This document shows, in pieces, positions 26,363 through 34,728 of a stretch of DNA of 64,000 bases (positions are counted from its first letter, which is position 1; the number at the start of each line of letters is the position of its first letter). The DNA comes from Cupriavidus gilardii (GTDB taxonomy: Bacteria > Pseudomonadota > Gammaproteobacteria > Burkholderiales > Burkholderiaceae): NCBI RefSeq assembly GCF_013314895.1, contig NZ_JABTYE010000007.1:161475-225474 (forward strand), read 5' to 3'. Below the pieces are notes generated by a model. It ran no database searches and had not been told where the DNA came from. It was given only the letters and a program-made list of their open reading frames with translations. The position numbers were made by a program, and so were the translations under genes.

Positions 26363-27071
26363 CCAGATAGCTGCGCCGAACCTCGTCGTTGGCGGCGAGT
26401 TCCGCCATGGTGCCGTGATAGCGGATATGGCCGTTCTCCAGCACATAGGCGCGATCGCTGACCAGTTCGGCGAAATGCAGGTTCTGCTCGGACAACAGGA
26501 TGGACATGCCCTCGCGCTTGAGCGCCAGGATCATGTGGGCCATCTGTTCGACGATGACCGGCGCCACGCCTTCGGACGGCTCGTCGAGCAGCACCAGATA
26601 GGGATTGCCCATCAGCGTGCGCGACACCGTCAGCATCTGCTGCTCGCCGCCGCTCATCTGCCCGCCCGGACGGTGCGGCATCTCGCCCAGATTGGGGAAC
26701 AGCGAGAACAGCTTTTCCGGCGTCCATTCGACCGCATCGGGACGCGGCGGCTGCTTGCCGATCTCGAGGTTCTCCATCACCGTCAGGTCGGTGAAGATGC
26801 GCCGGTCCTCTGGCACGAAGCCCATGCCCATGCGGCTGATCTGATACGGCTTGGCGCGCGCCAGGTCGCGCCCACGGAAGCGGATGCTGCCGTGCGCACG
26901 ATCGAGCAGGCCCATCAGCGCCTTCATCGTGGTCGATTTGCCGGCGCCGTTGCGGCCCATCAACGCGACGACCTCGCCGCGCCGCACTTCGAGCCCGACA
27001 TCGAACAGGATATGCGCGCGGCCGTAGAAGGCATTGAGCCCGCTCACTTCCAACAACGTGTCGGCGCTCAT
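26355..27071 (-). CDS. livF: branched-chain-amino-acid-type ABC transporter ATP-binding protein (LivF)
   Basis: This 238-residue ATPase is one of the two nucleotide-binding subunits of a Liv-type importer. Walker A is GRNGAGKST (about residues 39-47), the signature is MSGGEQQML, and Walker B is LVLLDEPSEGVAP followed by the H-loop region LLSEQNL. The LivF-type feature GFVPEDRRIFTDLTVMENL distinguishes it from LivG. It overlaps livG by four bases (ATGA). Its stop lies in a 9 bp tandem repeat array. The substrate is set by the upstream binding protein and may be an aromatic acid or amide rather than an amino acid. Confidence 0.87.
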   Translation of the reverse strand: MSADTLLEVSGLNAFYGRAHILFDVGLEVRRGEVVALMGRNGAGKSTTMKALMGLLDRAHGSIRFRGRDLARAKPYQISRMGMGFVPEDRRIFTDLTVMENLEIGKQPPRPDAVEWTPEKLFSLFPNLGEMPHRPGGQMSGGEQQMLTVSRTLMGNPYLVLLDEPSEGVAPVIVEQMAHMILALKREGMSILLSEQNLHFAELVSDRAYVLENGHIRYHGTMAELAANDEVRRSYLAV

Positions 27072-27862
27072 GCCATGCCCTCCTGTGTCGCGTGCCCCGG
27101 CTTGCGCTGGCTTTCAAAGGTCTTGCCGGTGCCGAAATACACTTCGCGCACCTTCGGATCATTGCGGATCGCCTCGCCATCGCCCTCGGCGATCAGCTGG
27201 CCGCGCGCCAGCACGATCATGCGGTCCGCATAGGCGAACACCACATCCATGCTGTGCTCGGTGAACAGCACCGACAGCTGGTGCCGCACGACCAGCTGCC
27301 TGGTCAGCGCCATCAAGGCCCGGCGCTCTTCGGGGGCCATCCCGGCGGTCGGCTCGTCCATCAGCAACAGCCGCGGCCGGTTGGCCAGCGCGATGGCAAG
27401 CTCGACGCGCTTGACGTCGCCATAGGCCAGCACGCCGCAGGCGCGTTCTGCCTGGGCCGCCATGCCGACCTGTTCGAGCAGCGCCATCGCCTCGTCGCGA
27501 TGGTGCGCGCGCACCGGACGCCACAGCTGGAACAGCTTGCGCTCGCGCGACAGGATCGCCATCTGCACGTTCTCGACCACCGTCATCGAGCCGAAGGTTG
27601 CGGCGATTTGAAAGGTCCGGCCGACGCCAAGCCGCCAGATATCGCGCGGCCGCATGCCGGCGATCTCGTGGCCGTCGAATCGGATCGAGCCCTGGTCCGG
27701 CTTCAGTTGGCCGTTGAGCATGTTGAAGCAGGTCGATTTGCCGGCGCCGTTGGGCCCGAGCAGCGCCAGCAGCTGACCGGCCGGCAGATCGAACGACACG
27801 TCGTTGACGGCCTTGACGCCGCCGAAGGCCTTGCCGAGATGTCTGACTTGCAGCAGCGTCAT
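27068..27862 (-). CDS. livG: branched-chain-amino-acid-type ABC transporter ATP-binding protein (LivG)
   Basis: This is a 264-residue nucleotide-binding subunit. Walker A is GPNGAGKST (about residues 38-46), followed by the LivG-type GVGRTFQIAATFGSMTVVENVQMA. Walker B is LLLMDEPTAGMAPEE and the switch His is in LFTEHSMDVVF. The signature region reads LAYGDVKRVELAIAL instead of LSGGxxQ, a relaxed version common in LivG proteins. It overlaps both neighbours by ATGA, so the four transporter genes are translationally coupled. Confidence 0.87.
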   Translation of the reverse strand: MTLLQVRHLGKAFGGVKAVNDVSFDLPAGQLLALLGPNGAGKSTCFNMLNGQLKPDQGSIRFDGHEIAGMRPRDIWRLGVGRTFQIAATFGSMTVVENVQMAILSRERKLFQLWRPVRAHHRDEAMALLEQVGMAAQAERACGVLAYGDVKRVELAIALANRPRLLLMDEPTAGMAPEERRALMALTRQLVVRHQLSVLFTEHSMDVVFAYADRMIVLARGQLIAEGDGEAIRNDPKVREVYFGTGKTFESQRKPGHATQEGMA

Positions 27863-29823
27863 GCCGGCTCCTTCAGCGAGGGAGATTGCCACGAAGACGT
27901 CGACGCGCCAGCGGCCGCCGCGGCCGTCCGAGTCTGCGCTGGCTCGGCCTCGTGCACGAATCGCTTGCGCAGCGAGCCGACGATGCCGGCCGGGAACAGG
28001 ATCACCAGCAGCAGCATGGTGGCGCCCAGCAGCGCGCGCCAGTATTCGGTTTCGCGCGCGATGGTGTCGTGCAGCCAGGTAAAGACCGAGGCGCCGACCA
28101 GCGGCCCGGCCAGCGTCTGCACGCCGCCGAGCAGCACCATCACCAGGCCGTCGACCGAACGCCCGACGCTGATCGCCTCGGGCGAGATGCTGCCCTTCGA
28201 ATAGGCGAACAGCACGCCCGCCATGCCGCAGAACAGTCCGGCGATGGCGAAGGCCACCCACTGCACGCGCTTGACATCGATGCCGATCGCCTCGGCACGC
28301 AGCGACGAGTCGCGGCCGGCCCGCATCGCGTAGCCGAACGGTGCAAACAGGATGCGACGCAGCGCCAGCACGCACAGGCAGCAAAGCCCCATCGTCAGAT
28401 AGTAGAACGCTGTCGGCGAGGACAGCCAACCCGCGGGCCATACGCCCAGCAAGCCGTTGCTGCCGCCGGTGAAACCGTCCCACTGGTAGATCACCGACCA
28501 GACGATCTGCGCGAAGGCCAGCGTCAGCATCGCCAGATAGGTGCCGGACAGCCGCACGCAGAACCAGCCGAACACCACCGCGCCGACGCAGGCGACCAGC
28601 GGCGCCAGCAGCAGCGTGGCCTCCATCGGCAGCTGCCATTTGGTCAGCAGCAGCGCGGCCGCATAGGCGCCCAGGCCGAAGTAGGCGGCATGGCCAAACG
28701 AATGCAGGCCGCCCGGTCCCATGATGAAGTGCAGGCTGGCGGCGAACAGCACCGCGATCAGGATCTCGACCAGCAGCACCGTCAGATACGGATAGGCCTG
28801 CGCCAGCAGCGGCACCAGCAGCAGCGCCGCGACCGTCAGTCCCCCGGCGAGCTTGACCGCCGTGCCCGGCGCGCGCAGCGGGGCCTCCAGTTCGGCGCCA
28901 TTGCGCGAGGGCGCCTGCGGCTTGCCGAGCAGGCCCCAGGGACGTACCACCAGGATCACCGCCATCACCAGAAATTCGACCACCAGCGTCATCCTGGTCA
29001 GCGCGATCTCGACGCCGCCGAACGACACCGTACCGAGCGCAATGCACAGCGCCTTGATCTCGGCAATCAGCAGCGCGGCGAGGAAAGCGCCGGGAATCGA
29101 GCCCATGCCGCCGACCACCACCACCACGAAGGCGCTGCCGATGGTCTCCAGATCGAGCGCCAGGTTGGCCGGGACGCGCGGGCCCTGCAGCGCGCCGGCA
29201 AGCCCGGCCAGGAAGCAGCCGAGCGCGAATACGCCGGTGAACAGCCAGGCCTGATTGATGCCCAGCGCACCGACCATCTCGCGGTCCTGCGTCGCCGCGC
29301 GCAGCAGCTTGCCCCAGCGCGTACGCGTCAGCAGCAGCCACAGCAGCCCGAGCACCAGCGGGCCGATCGCGATCAGCACCAGATCGTATTGCGGGAAGCG
29401 CTGGCCCAGCACCTGGACCGCGCCGCTCAGGCCGGGCGCGCGCGGACCGAACAGGTCCTCGGGGCCCCAGACGAACAGCGCCGCGTCCTTGATCACCAGC
29501 ACCAGCGCGAAGGTCGCCAGCAGCTGGAACAGTTCGGGCGCCTGATAGATGCGCCGCAGGATCAGGCACTCGACCAGCGCGCCGATCGCGGCGACCAGCA
29601 GCGCCGACACCAGCACACCGCCCCAGAAGCCCGCGGCGGTCTCGCCGATGCGGCTGAGCACCGTATAGGACAGGTAGATGCCCAGCATGAAAAACGAGCC
29701 GTGGGCGAAATTGACGATGCGCGTGACGCCGAAAATCAGCGACAGCCCGGCGGCCACCAGGAACATCGTCGAGGCCTCGGCCAGGCCGTTCAGCAACTGG
29801 ACCAGCAAGCTTGTCAGTGTCAT
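27859..29823 (-). CDS. fused LivH-LivM permease of the ABC transporter
   Basis: This 654-residue protein joins two permeases that are usually separate. Residues about 1-290 are LivH-like (FLVAAGLSLIFGVTRIVNFAHGSFFMLGIYL, then GGMGSIPGAFLAALLIAEIKAL). After a linker near 300-330, residues about 335-620 are LivM-like (SLHFIMGPGGLHSFGHAAYFGLGAYAAALLL, then VMVLLGGVQTLAGPLVGA). Around sixteen membrane segments are expected, and the single polypeptide would form the whole transmembrane pore. Such fusions are known in Betaproteobacteria. GGAG precedes the ATG at 29823. It sits between the binding protein gene (100 bp upstream) and livG. Confidence 0.87.
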   Translation of the reverse strand: MTLTSLLVQLLNGLAEASTMFLVAAGLSLIFGVTRIVNFAHGSFFMLGIYLSYTVLSRIGETAAGFWGGVLVSALLVAAIGALVECLILRRIYQAPELFQLLATFALVLVIKDAALFVWGPEDLFGPRAPGLSGAVQVLGQRFPQYDLVLIAIGPLVLGLLWLLLTRTRWGKLLRAATQDREMVGALGINQAWLFTGVFALGCFLAGLAGALQGPRVPANLALDLETIGSAFVVVVVGGMGSIPGAFLAALLIAEIKALCIALGTVSFGGVEIALTRMTLVVEFLVMAVILVVRPWGLLGKPQAPSRNGAELEAPLRAPGTAVKLAGGLTVAALLLVPLLAQAYPYLTVLLVEILIAVLFAASLHFIMGPGGLHSFGHAAYFGLGAYAAALLLTKWQLPMEATLLLAPLVACVGAVVFGWFCVRLSGTYLAMLTLAFAQIVWSVIYQWDGFTGGSNGLLGVWPAGWLSSPTAFYYLTMGLCCLCVLALRRILFAPFGYAMRAGRDSSLRAEAIGIDVKRVQWVAFAIAGLFCGMAGVLFAYSKGSISPEAISVGRSVDGLVMVLLGGVQTLAGPLVGASVFTWLHDTIARETEYWRALLGATMLLLVILFPAGIVGSLRKRFVHEAEPAQTRTAAAAAGASTSSWQSPSLKEPA

Positions 29824-29923
29824 GTGTCGACTCCAGCCGGGACGCGCCGGCCCTGGTGCATTGGCCTGATTGCACCGGCCCTGTTGCACCGGCCCGATCG
29901 CATCGGCCCTGATTGCATCGCCG

Positions 29924-31153
29924 TTATTGCGCCGGCCGCATCGCCTTCACTTCGGCATCGCTGGGCTGCACCTTGGCGCCGTCCACGTAGACGAACGACG
30001 TCATCACGCCCTTGCCGTCGCGCACGCCGGTACGGCCGACGTAGGCGCCCATCGTCGATTGATGGTCCTGCGGACGATAGACGATCGGCCCCATCGGCGT
30101 GTCGACATTCAGGCCGGAGAAGGCGGCGGCCAGCTTGTCGCTGTCGATGCTGCCGGCCTTCTTCAGGCCGGCGGCGATCGACTTGACGGCGGCGTAGCCG
30201 ACCACCGAGCCGACGCGCGGCGTGTCGTTGAACCTCTTGCGATAGGCCTCGACGAACTTCTTGTTCTCGGGTGTATCGATCGCGTACCACGGGTAGCCGG
30301 TGACGATCCAGTTCTTCGGCGCCTCGCTGCGCAACGGGTCGAGGTATTCCGGTTCGCCGGTCAGCAGCGACACCACCTCGCGGCCCTCGAACAGCCCGCG
30401 CGTATTGCCCTCGCGCACGAACTTGCCCAGGTCGGCGGCGAACAGCACGTTGAAGATCGCATCGGGCCTCGCATCGGCCAGCGCCTGCACCACCGAGCCG
30501 GCGTCGACCTTGCCCAGCGGCGGCGCCTGTTCGGCGACAAACTCCACATCGGGCTGCGCCTGCTTGAGCAGCTTCTTGAAGGTGGCAACCGCCGACTGGC
30601 CGTACTCGTAGTTGGGATAGACGATGGCCCAGCGCTTCTTCTTCAGCCTGGCCGCCTCTGGCACCAGCATCGCGACCTGCATATAGGTCGACGGGCGCAG
30701 CCGGTAGGTGTATCGGTTGCCGTTCTGCCAGACGATCTTGTCGGTCAGCGGCTCGGCGGCCAGGAAGAACACGCGCCGCTGCCTGGCATAGTCGGTCAGC
30801 GCGAGGCCGGTATTGGACAGGAAGCCGCCGAACAGCAGCGCCACGCGTTCGCGCGCCACCAGTTCCTCGGCCACTCGGACCGAATCGCCTGGATTGCCGT
30901 TATCGTCGCGCGACACCACTTCCAGCTTCTTGCCGAGCACGCCGCCCGCCGCATTGACCTCCTCGACCGCCATCTCCCAGCCGCGCTTGTACGGCTCGAG
31001 AAACGCCGGTTGCGCCTTGTAGCTGTTGATCTCGCCGATCTTGATGGTGTTCTGCGCCAGCGCCGCGGCGCTGCCGAGCAGCGCCGACACGGTGACTGCC
31101 ATGGCGGCGGTGGCGCGGCGCAGTCGTCGTTGGGGGCGGATTCGGTTGTGCAT
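29924..31153 (-). CDS. periplasmic substrate-binding protein of Liv-type ABC transporter
   Basis: This 409-residue type I periplasmic binding protein has a signal peptide (MHNRIRPQRRLRRATAAMAV start, cleavage after AALAQ about residue 34) and the mature start NTIKIGEINSYKAQPAFLEPY. The VNAAGGVLGKKLEVVSRDDNGNPGDSV region and the two lobes are typical of the amino-acid/amide/aromatic-acid group. Members with IGEINSYK-like starts often bind aromatic acids or amides rather than leucine, but this is a weak guide. AAAGGAAG precedes the ATG. It is the first gene of its operon and follows a 475 bp spacer with a large inverted repeat. Closeness to the nic island suggests, without proof, an aromatic or heterocyclic ligand. 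Confidence 0.85.
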   Translation of the reverse strand: MHNRIRPQRRLRRATAAMAVTVSALLGSAAALAQNTIKIGEINSYKAQPAFLEPYKRGWEMAVEEVNAAGGVLGKKLEVVSRDDNGNPGDSVRVAEELVARERVALLFGGFLSNTGLALTDYARQRRVFFLAAEPLTDKIVWQNGNRYTYRLRPSTYMQVAMLVPEAARLKKKRWAIVYPNYEYGQSAVATFKKLLKQAQPDVEFVAEQAPPLGKVDAGSVVQALADARPDAIFNVLFAADLGKFVREGNTRGLFEGREVVSLLTGEPEYLDPLRSEAPKNWIVTGYPWYAIDTPENKKFVEAYRKRFNDTPRVGSVVGYAAVKSIAAGLKKAGSIDSDKLAAAFSGLNVDTPMGPIVYRPQDHQSTMGAYVGRTGVRDGKGVMTSFVYVDGAKVQPSDAEVKAMRPAQ

Positions 31154-31628
31154 CGTTCTTCCTTTGCTGAGCGAGTCGCCAGATGGCGGGAATGGACGGT
31201 GGAACGGACGGTGGAACGGCAAGGCGCGCCGGCACCGGCCGGCACAGTGCTGGTGCGGGCCGCCCTTTCGGCGCAGGGCCGCGCACTGTTTTCATTCAGG
31301 ATTCACTACATAAATGACGACGGGCGGATCGACGCAAGGAACGGGCCAGCGGCACGGCCCCATGCTGAACCGTGCAAGCATGCCACGTCAATCCGGTTCG
31401 CGCTCGTCGCCCGGCGCAACGCCGGGCGGCGGAGCTTCGAGGCATCGCCATTGATGTAGTGTTTACCGAATGGACGTTCAGTATGTACTACATCAACACG
31501 GGTGCAAATCAGGGTGTTCACGGGAATGGCAGCGGTGGGGGGCGCGCGCCATGGCGGGCACGGGCAGGCAGCAAGGCGGGCCGGGAAGCGACGCAGGAAT
31601 TAAGCCGTCTGCGAAAAGCCGGCCCGGC
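31154..31628. promoter_or_regulatory. 475 bp spacer upstream of the liv operon with a long inverted repeat
   Basis: No gene is visible. A perfect 10 bp inverted repeat TTGATGTAGT (31452-31461) and ACTACATCAA (31488-31497) flanks a 26 bp AT-richer centre. The right arm is part of a further palindrome, ATGTACTACAT (31484-31494). A third half-site, ACTACATAAA, lies at 31305-31314. The arrangement suggests a regulator that binds two or three sites and loops DNA upstream of the binding-protein gene at 31153. No regulator gene adjoins it. Confidence 0.55.
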
Positions 31629-32144
31629 TCAACCTCTTTCTTGCAGCAGGTCGACATAGGCGGTGGGCACCAGCTGGCTGGCGTCGATGCCGAGCTTGCG
31701 CAGCAGCGCATGCGCCTCGGCCGCGCCTTGATCGGCCTCTTCGCCATCGCGCAGCACCACCTCCAGCTCCAGGAAGTCGCCCAGCCCTTCGACGCGGTCC
31801 AGATGCACGCGGGTGCGGCCGACCAGGTAGAGGATGCGGGCCTTGCGCACGCGCCCGGCCTCGCCGTAAGCGGCCGAGAGCGCGGCGCGCAGCTGGTCCG
31901 GCTCGCTAGTCGGTACGATCTGGTAGTGGCTGGCCCTGGGGCCGCTGTCGTCGGCGCGGCGATAGAAGATCAGCTCGCCCCGCCCCGACGGAAACGCGCG
32001 CAGCTTGAGCCGGCCATTGCCGCAATGGAAGAAGGTGTCGTCCTGCTCAAGCAGCTCGGGACCGTGGTCGGCCAGTTCGGCCGCGAGGGGCGCCAGGGCG
32101 TCGCGGTCGTCGACGCGGGCCTTGATTTCGATATTGGTCGGCAT
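31629..32144 (-). CDS. CYTH domain protein (class IV adenylate cyclase-like)
   Basis: This 171-residue single CYTH-domain protein belongs to the triphosphate tunnel metalloenzyme superfamily. The N-terminal metal/phosphate motif reads NIEIKARV, a form of ExExK in which the first acidic residue is replaced by Asn. Basic residues on later strands (RLKLRAFPSGRGELIFYRR, then RILYLVGRTRVHLDRVEGLGDFLELEV) line the tunnel. Members include cyclases, thiamine triphosphatases and inorganic triphosphatases, and sequence alone does not decide between them. The gene stands alone on the minus strand, 48 bp downstream of the isomerase gene. Confidence 0.8.
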   Translation of the reverse strand: MPTNIEIKARVDDRDALAPLAAELADHGPELLEQDDTFFHCGNGRLKLRAFPSGRGELIFYRRADDSGPRASHYQIVPTSEPDQLRAALSAAYGEAGRVRKARILYLVGRTRVHLDRVEGLGDFLELEVVLRDGEEADQGAAEAHALLRKLGIDASQLVPTAYVDLLQERG

Positions 32145-32192
32145 GGGGCGAGGATGGTAGCACGCGTCGCGGCGTGCCCCCCTCCGCGCGGA

Positions 32193-32813
32193 TCAGGCTT
32201 TCGCGTGCTGCTCGACCGCCAGCGCCAGCGCGTCTTCGAGCCGGTCGTTGCCCCAGAACATCTGTTCGCCGACGAAGAACGTCGGCGCGCCGAAGATGCC
32301 GCGCTGCAGGGCCCGTTCGGTCTGCGCACGCAGCGCCTCCTTGTTCTGCCGCAGCACCGCGGCGGACAGCAGCGCGTCGGCCGGCAGACGCAGTTCGGCC
32401 AGCGCCTCGCCGACCGCCTCCGGGTTGTCGATGTCGCGGTCCTCGGCGAAATTCATCCGCATGATGCGGCGGCAATAGGCGCCGATCCAGGGCTCTTCGG
32501 CACCGAGCAAGGCCACACGCATCGGCAGCAGCGCACGGCGCGGAAACTGGCTCGGCTGCCGCCATGGCAGGCCATATTTGGCGCACTGGCGGGCGGTATC
32601 GATCATCGCGTAGGCGCCCTTGACGCGCTGCACCACGAAGGGGGAGGCCTCCCAGCCGTGCGCGGCGAACACCGGCCCGAGCAGGAAGGGCTTCCACACC
32701 AGCGCGACACCGTGCCGGGCCGCAAGCGGCTCGATCCGCATCGCGCTCAGGTAGCTGTAGTTGCTGCCGAACTCGAACCAGAACTCCAGAGTGGGCGTGG
32801 ACCGCGCGGACAT
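32193..32813 (-). CDS. 2-hydroxychromene-2-carboxylate isomerase family protein (DsbA-like fold)
   Basis: This 206-residue glutathione-transferase-kappa/DsbA-fold protein resembles 2-hydroxychromene-2-carboxylate isomerase of naphthalene catabolism. The start LEFWFEFGSNYSYLSAMRIEPLAARHGV carries Ser/Asn where DsbA has the CxxC pair. The later GIFGAPTFFVGEQMFWGNDRLEDAL is the conserved cis-Pro region and C-terminal block. AGGAG precedes the ATG at 32813. No other naphthalene genes are near, so the natural substrate is unclear and may be a glutathione conjugate. Confidence 0.85.
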   Translation of the reverse strand: MSARSTPTLEFWFEFGSNYSYLSAMRIEPLAARHGVALVWKPFLLGPVFAAHGWEASPFVVQRVKGAYAMIDTARQCAKYGLPWRQPSQFPRRALLPMRVALLGAEEPWIGAYCRRIMRMNFAEDRDIDNPEAVGEALAELRLPADALLSAAVLRQNKEALRAQTERALQRGIFGAPTFFVGEQMFWGNDRLEDALALAVEQHAKA

Positions 32814-33075
32814 CGTCTCTCCTCGTTCGGGAATGGTGGGAACGGTGCCACGATGATCCCGTACGGCCCGGTGCCGCTCAAGCGCGGCGTCGGCATGGCC
32901 GGCATGCCGATGCGGCATGCCGCGGCGCACAACGGGGCGGCCGTTGTGACACCGCCGCCGCCCGGGGTGTCGTCCCTTTCCTACAGGCAATTCAGTCCCG
33001 GGCGGAATCGACGCCGGTCCGGTCGGGCCTAAGCTGGACGCATCAGGCGGCAACCACGCCGCTCAGGAGATCATC

Positions 33076-33261
33076 ATGTGGAAGCTGATTGCAACGCTCG
33101 TTGCGGCGGGCGCGATGACCATCTCGATGCAGGGCTGTACCTTGGGCGGCGCGGTTGCCGGCGGCGCGATCGGACACGAAGTCAGTGACGGCAGCCCGTG
33201 GGGCACGATCGGCGGCGCGGCCGTCGGCGGCTATATCGGCCACGAACTCGGCAAGGACTGA
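33076..33261 (+). CDS. small glycine-zipper lipoprotein
   Basis: This is a 61-residue secreted lipoprotein. The signal peptide ends in a lipobox-like SMQGC, with lipidated Cys about residue 22. The mature part has two glycine-zipper segments (GGAVAGGAIGHEV and GGAAVGGYIGHEL) and ends GKD. Glycine-zipper 2TM lipoproteins associate with the outer membrane; E. coli SlyB and OsmB are larger relatives. AGGAG lies seven bases before the ATG. No operon partner is visible. Confidence 0.8.
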   Translation: MWKLIATLVAAGAMTISMQGCTLGGAVAGGAIGHEVSDGSPWGTIGGAAVGGYIGHELGKD

Positions 33262-33270
33262 CGGCTACCC

Positions 33271-33341
33271 CGTCATAGCCGCGCATGCGGGAATCCAGCG
33301 CCTCTCGGAGCCGCTGGATCCCCGCGTCCGCGGCGACGACG
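33271..33341. repeat. REP-like imperfect palindrome
   Basis: Two 30 bp arms (33271-33300 and 33312-33341) are about 25/30 complementary around an 11 bp loop. The core GCGGGAATCCAGCG / CGCTGGATCCCCGC resembles dispersed repetitive palindromes found between genes in many Proteobacteria. It lies between convergent genes, where it may also act as a terminator. Confidence 0.7.
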
Positions 33342-33369
33342 GCGTCTGTCGGTCATATCGGAATGCCGA

Positions 33370-33813
33370 TCAATAGCGCGGCCGTTCCGCGCTGCGCGCC
33401 ACCACTGCATTGCCCGCGATCAATTCGCCCAGCAGCGCCAGCGAGGCGCGTCCGCTGGTGCGGTAGGGATCGAATTCCGCACGCGGAAAATACTTCAGCA
33501 GCGTCGCGGTATTGATGCGGCAGGTATCGACCAGCCCCATCGCCCAGCCGGCGAACTCCCGCTCGCCAATTTCCTCGTAGTGCAGCAGCACCACGTCCTC
33601 GTGGCGCCGGTCCTGTGCGATCCGGTGATAGAGGGCCGACACCTCGGCGCGGGCGCCTTCCAGCGCCTGCAGAAACACGCCGTTGCCATAGCACAGCACG
33701 CCGGTGATGCCCTGCGCCGGATTGCGTTCGATGCTGGTGGCGACAATCGTGTCGACCAGATCCTCGTCGGCGGGCTGGCGTGCGCGGCTGGCGTAAAGCA
33801 GACGAACTAGCAT
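33370..33813 (-). CDS. BLUF-domain blue-light photoreceptor
   Basis: This 147-residue protein consists almost wholly of a BLUF domain, which binds FAD and senses blue light. The flavin-coupled Tyr is in LVRLLYASRA (residue 7). The key Gln is in GVFLQALEG (about residue 48). The Trp/Met pair of strand five is in EFAGWAMGL (about 90-97). ITGVLCYGNG is the usual family motif. After the domain only about 45 residues remain and there is no enzymatic output, so it should act by binding a partner protein. AAGGAGG precedes the ATG. The gene follows folE by only 11 bp, so the two are almost certainly co-transcribed. Confidence 0.9.
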   Translation of the reverse strand: MLVRLLYASRARQPADEDLVDTIVATSIERNPAQGITGVLCYGNGVFLQALEGARAEVSALYHRIAQDRRHEDVVLLHYEEIGEREFAGWAMGLVDTCRINTATLLKYFPRAEFDPYRTSGRASLALLGELIAGNAVVARSAERPRY

Positions 33814-33824
33814 GATGGCCTCCT

Positions 33825-34589
33825 TCAGCCGCGGTTCAGATTGAGCAGGGTCAGGAATTCGCGGCGCAGGCTGTCGTTCTTCAGGAACGAGCCGCGCATC
33901 ACGCTGTTGGTCATCTTCGCGTCGGTATCGCGCACGCCCCGCCAGTGCATGCAGAAGTGCTCGGCCTCCATCACGATGGCCAGGCCGTCGGGATTCATCT
34001 TCTGCTGCAGCAGGTCGGCCATCTGGCTGACCGCTTCTTCCTGAATCTGCGGACGGCACATGATCCATTCGGCCAGCCGCGCATACTTGGACAGGCCGAT
34101 CAGATTCGAATGCTGGTTGGGCATGACGCCGACCCACAGCTTGCCGATGATCGGGCACAGATGGTGCGAACAGGCACTGCGCACGCGGATCGGACCGACG
34201 ATCATCAGTTCGCTGAGCTGCTCGACATTGGGAAACTCGGTCACGCTGGGCGCATGCACATAGCGGCCCGCGAAGATCTCCTTCATGTACATCTTCGCGA
34301 CGCGGCGCGCGGTCTCCTGCGTGTTGTGATCGTTGTCGATATCGATCACCAGACTGCGCAGCACGTCGGCCAGCTTGCCCTCGACCTCCTTCGATAACAG
34401 GTCGAGCTCGCCCGGTTCGATAAAGCGCGAGATATTGTCGTTGGCGTGAAAGCGCTGGCGCGCGGCGACCAGCCTGGCGCGGATGCGCTCGGATACCGGC
34501 TGCTGCGTGGCCTGGCCGCGCGGGTCGGCCTCGGCCGGCGCAGCAGCGCCGGCGCCCGGCCGTTTCGAAGCGGAATCGCTATTGGTCAT
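33825..34589 (-). CDS. folE: GTP cyclohydrolase I
   Basis: FolE converts GTP to 7,8-dihydroneopterin triphosphate, the first step of folate and tetrahydropterin synthesis. The 254-residue protein has the conserved core from about residue 55. Zinc and catalytic motifs are visible in VRSACSHHLCPIIGKLWVGVMPN, with the later MEAEHFCMHWRGVRD and NSVMRGSF. The N-terminal about 50 residues are low-complexity (Ala/Gly/Pro-rich) and longer than in E. coli FolE (222 residues). The start is uncertain: 34589 has a weak site, while 34613 and 34649 are in-frame alternatives. A BLUF photoreceptor follows at once. Confidence 0.9.
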   Translation of the reverse strand: MTNSDSASKRPGAGAAAPAEADPRGQATQQPVSERIRARLVAARQRFHANDNISRFIEPGELDLLSKEVEGKLADVLRSLVIDIDNDHNTQETARRVAKMYMKEIFAGRYVHAPSVTEFPNVEQLSELMIVGPIRVRSACSHHLCPIIGKLWVGVMPNQHSNLIGLSKYARLAEWIMCRPQIQEEAVSQMADLLQQKMNPDGLAIVMEAEHFCMHWRGVRDTDAKMTNSVMRGSFLKNDSLRREFLTLLNLNRG

Positions 34590-34728
34590 GCCGTTTCCCG
34601 ATTTGAAGGACATTGGCCCGACTATAGGGGGACGGCTCAGTGGCGGCAAGCGGGGGGAAAGCGGACAGGCGGTGCCCGCGGATGGCGGGCTCTGGCGGCA
34701 AGGCCCGCAACTTCAGGCACAGGCCGCG

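Noticed and set aside
27859..29823. Missing stop codon joining livH and livM by assembly error
   Set aside because: Both halves are in one frame with a plausible linker, and LivHM fusions are known in Betaproteobacteria. No sign of a compressed or lost stop was seen.
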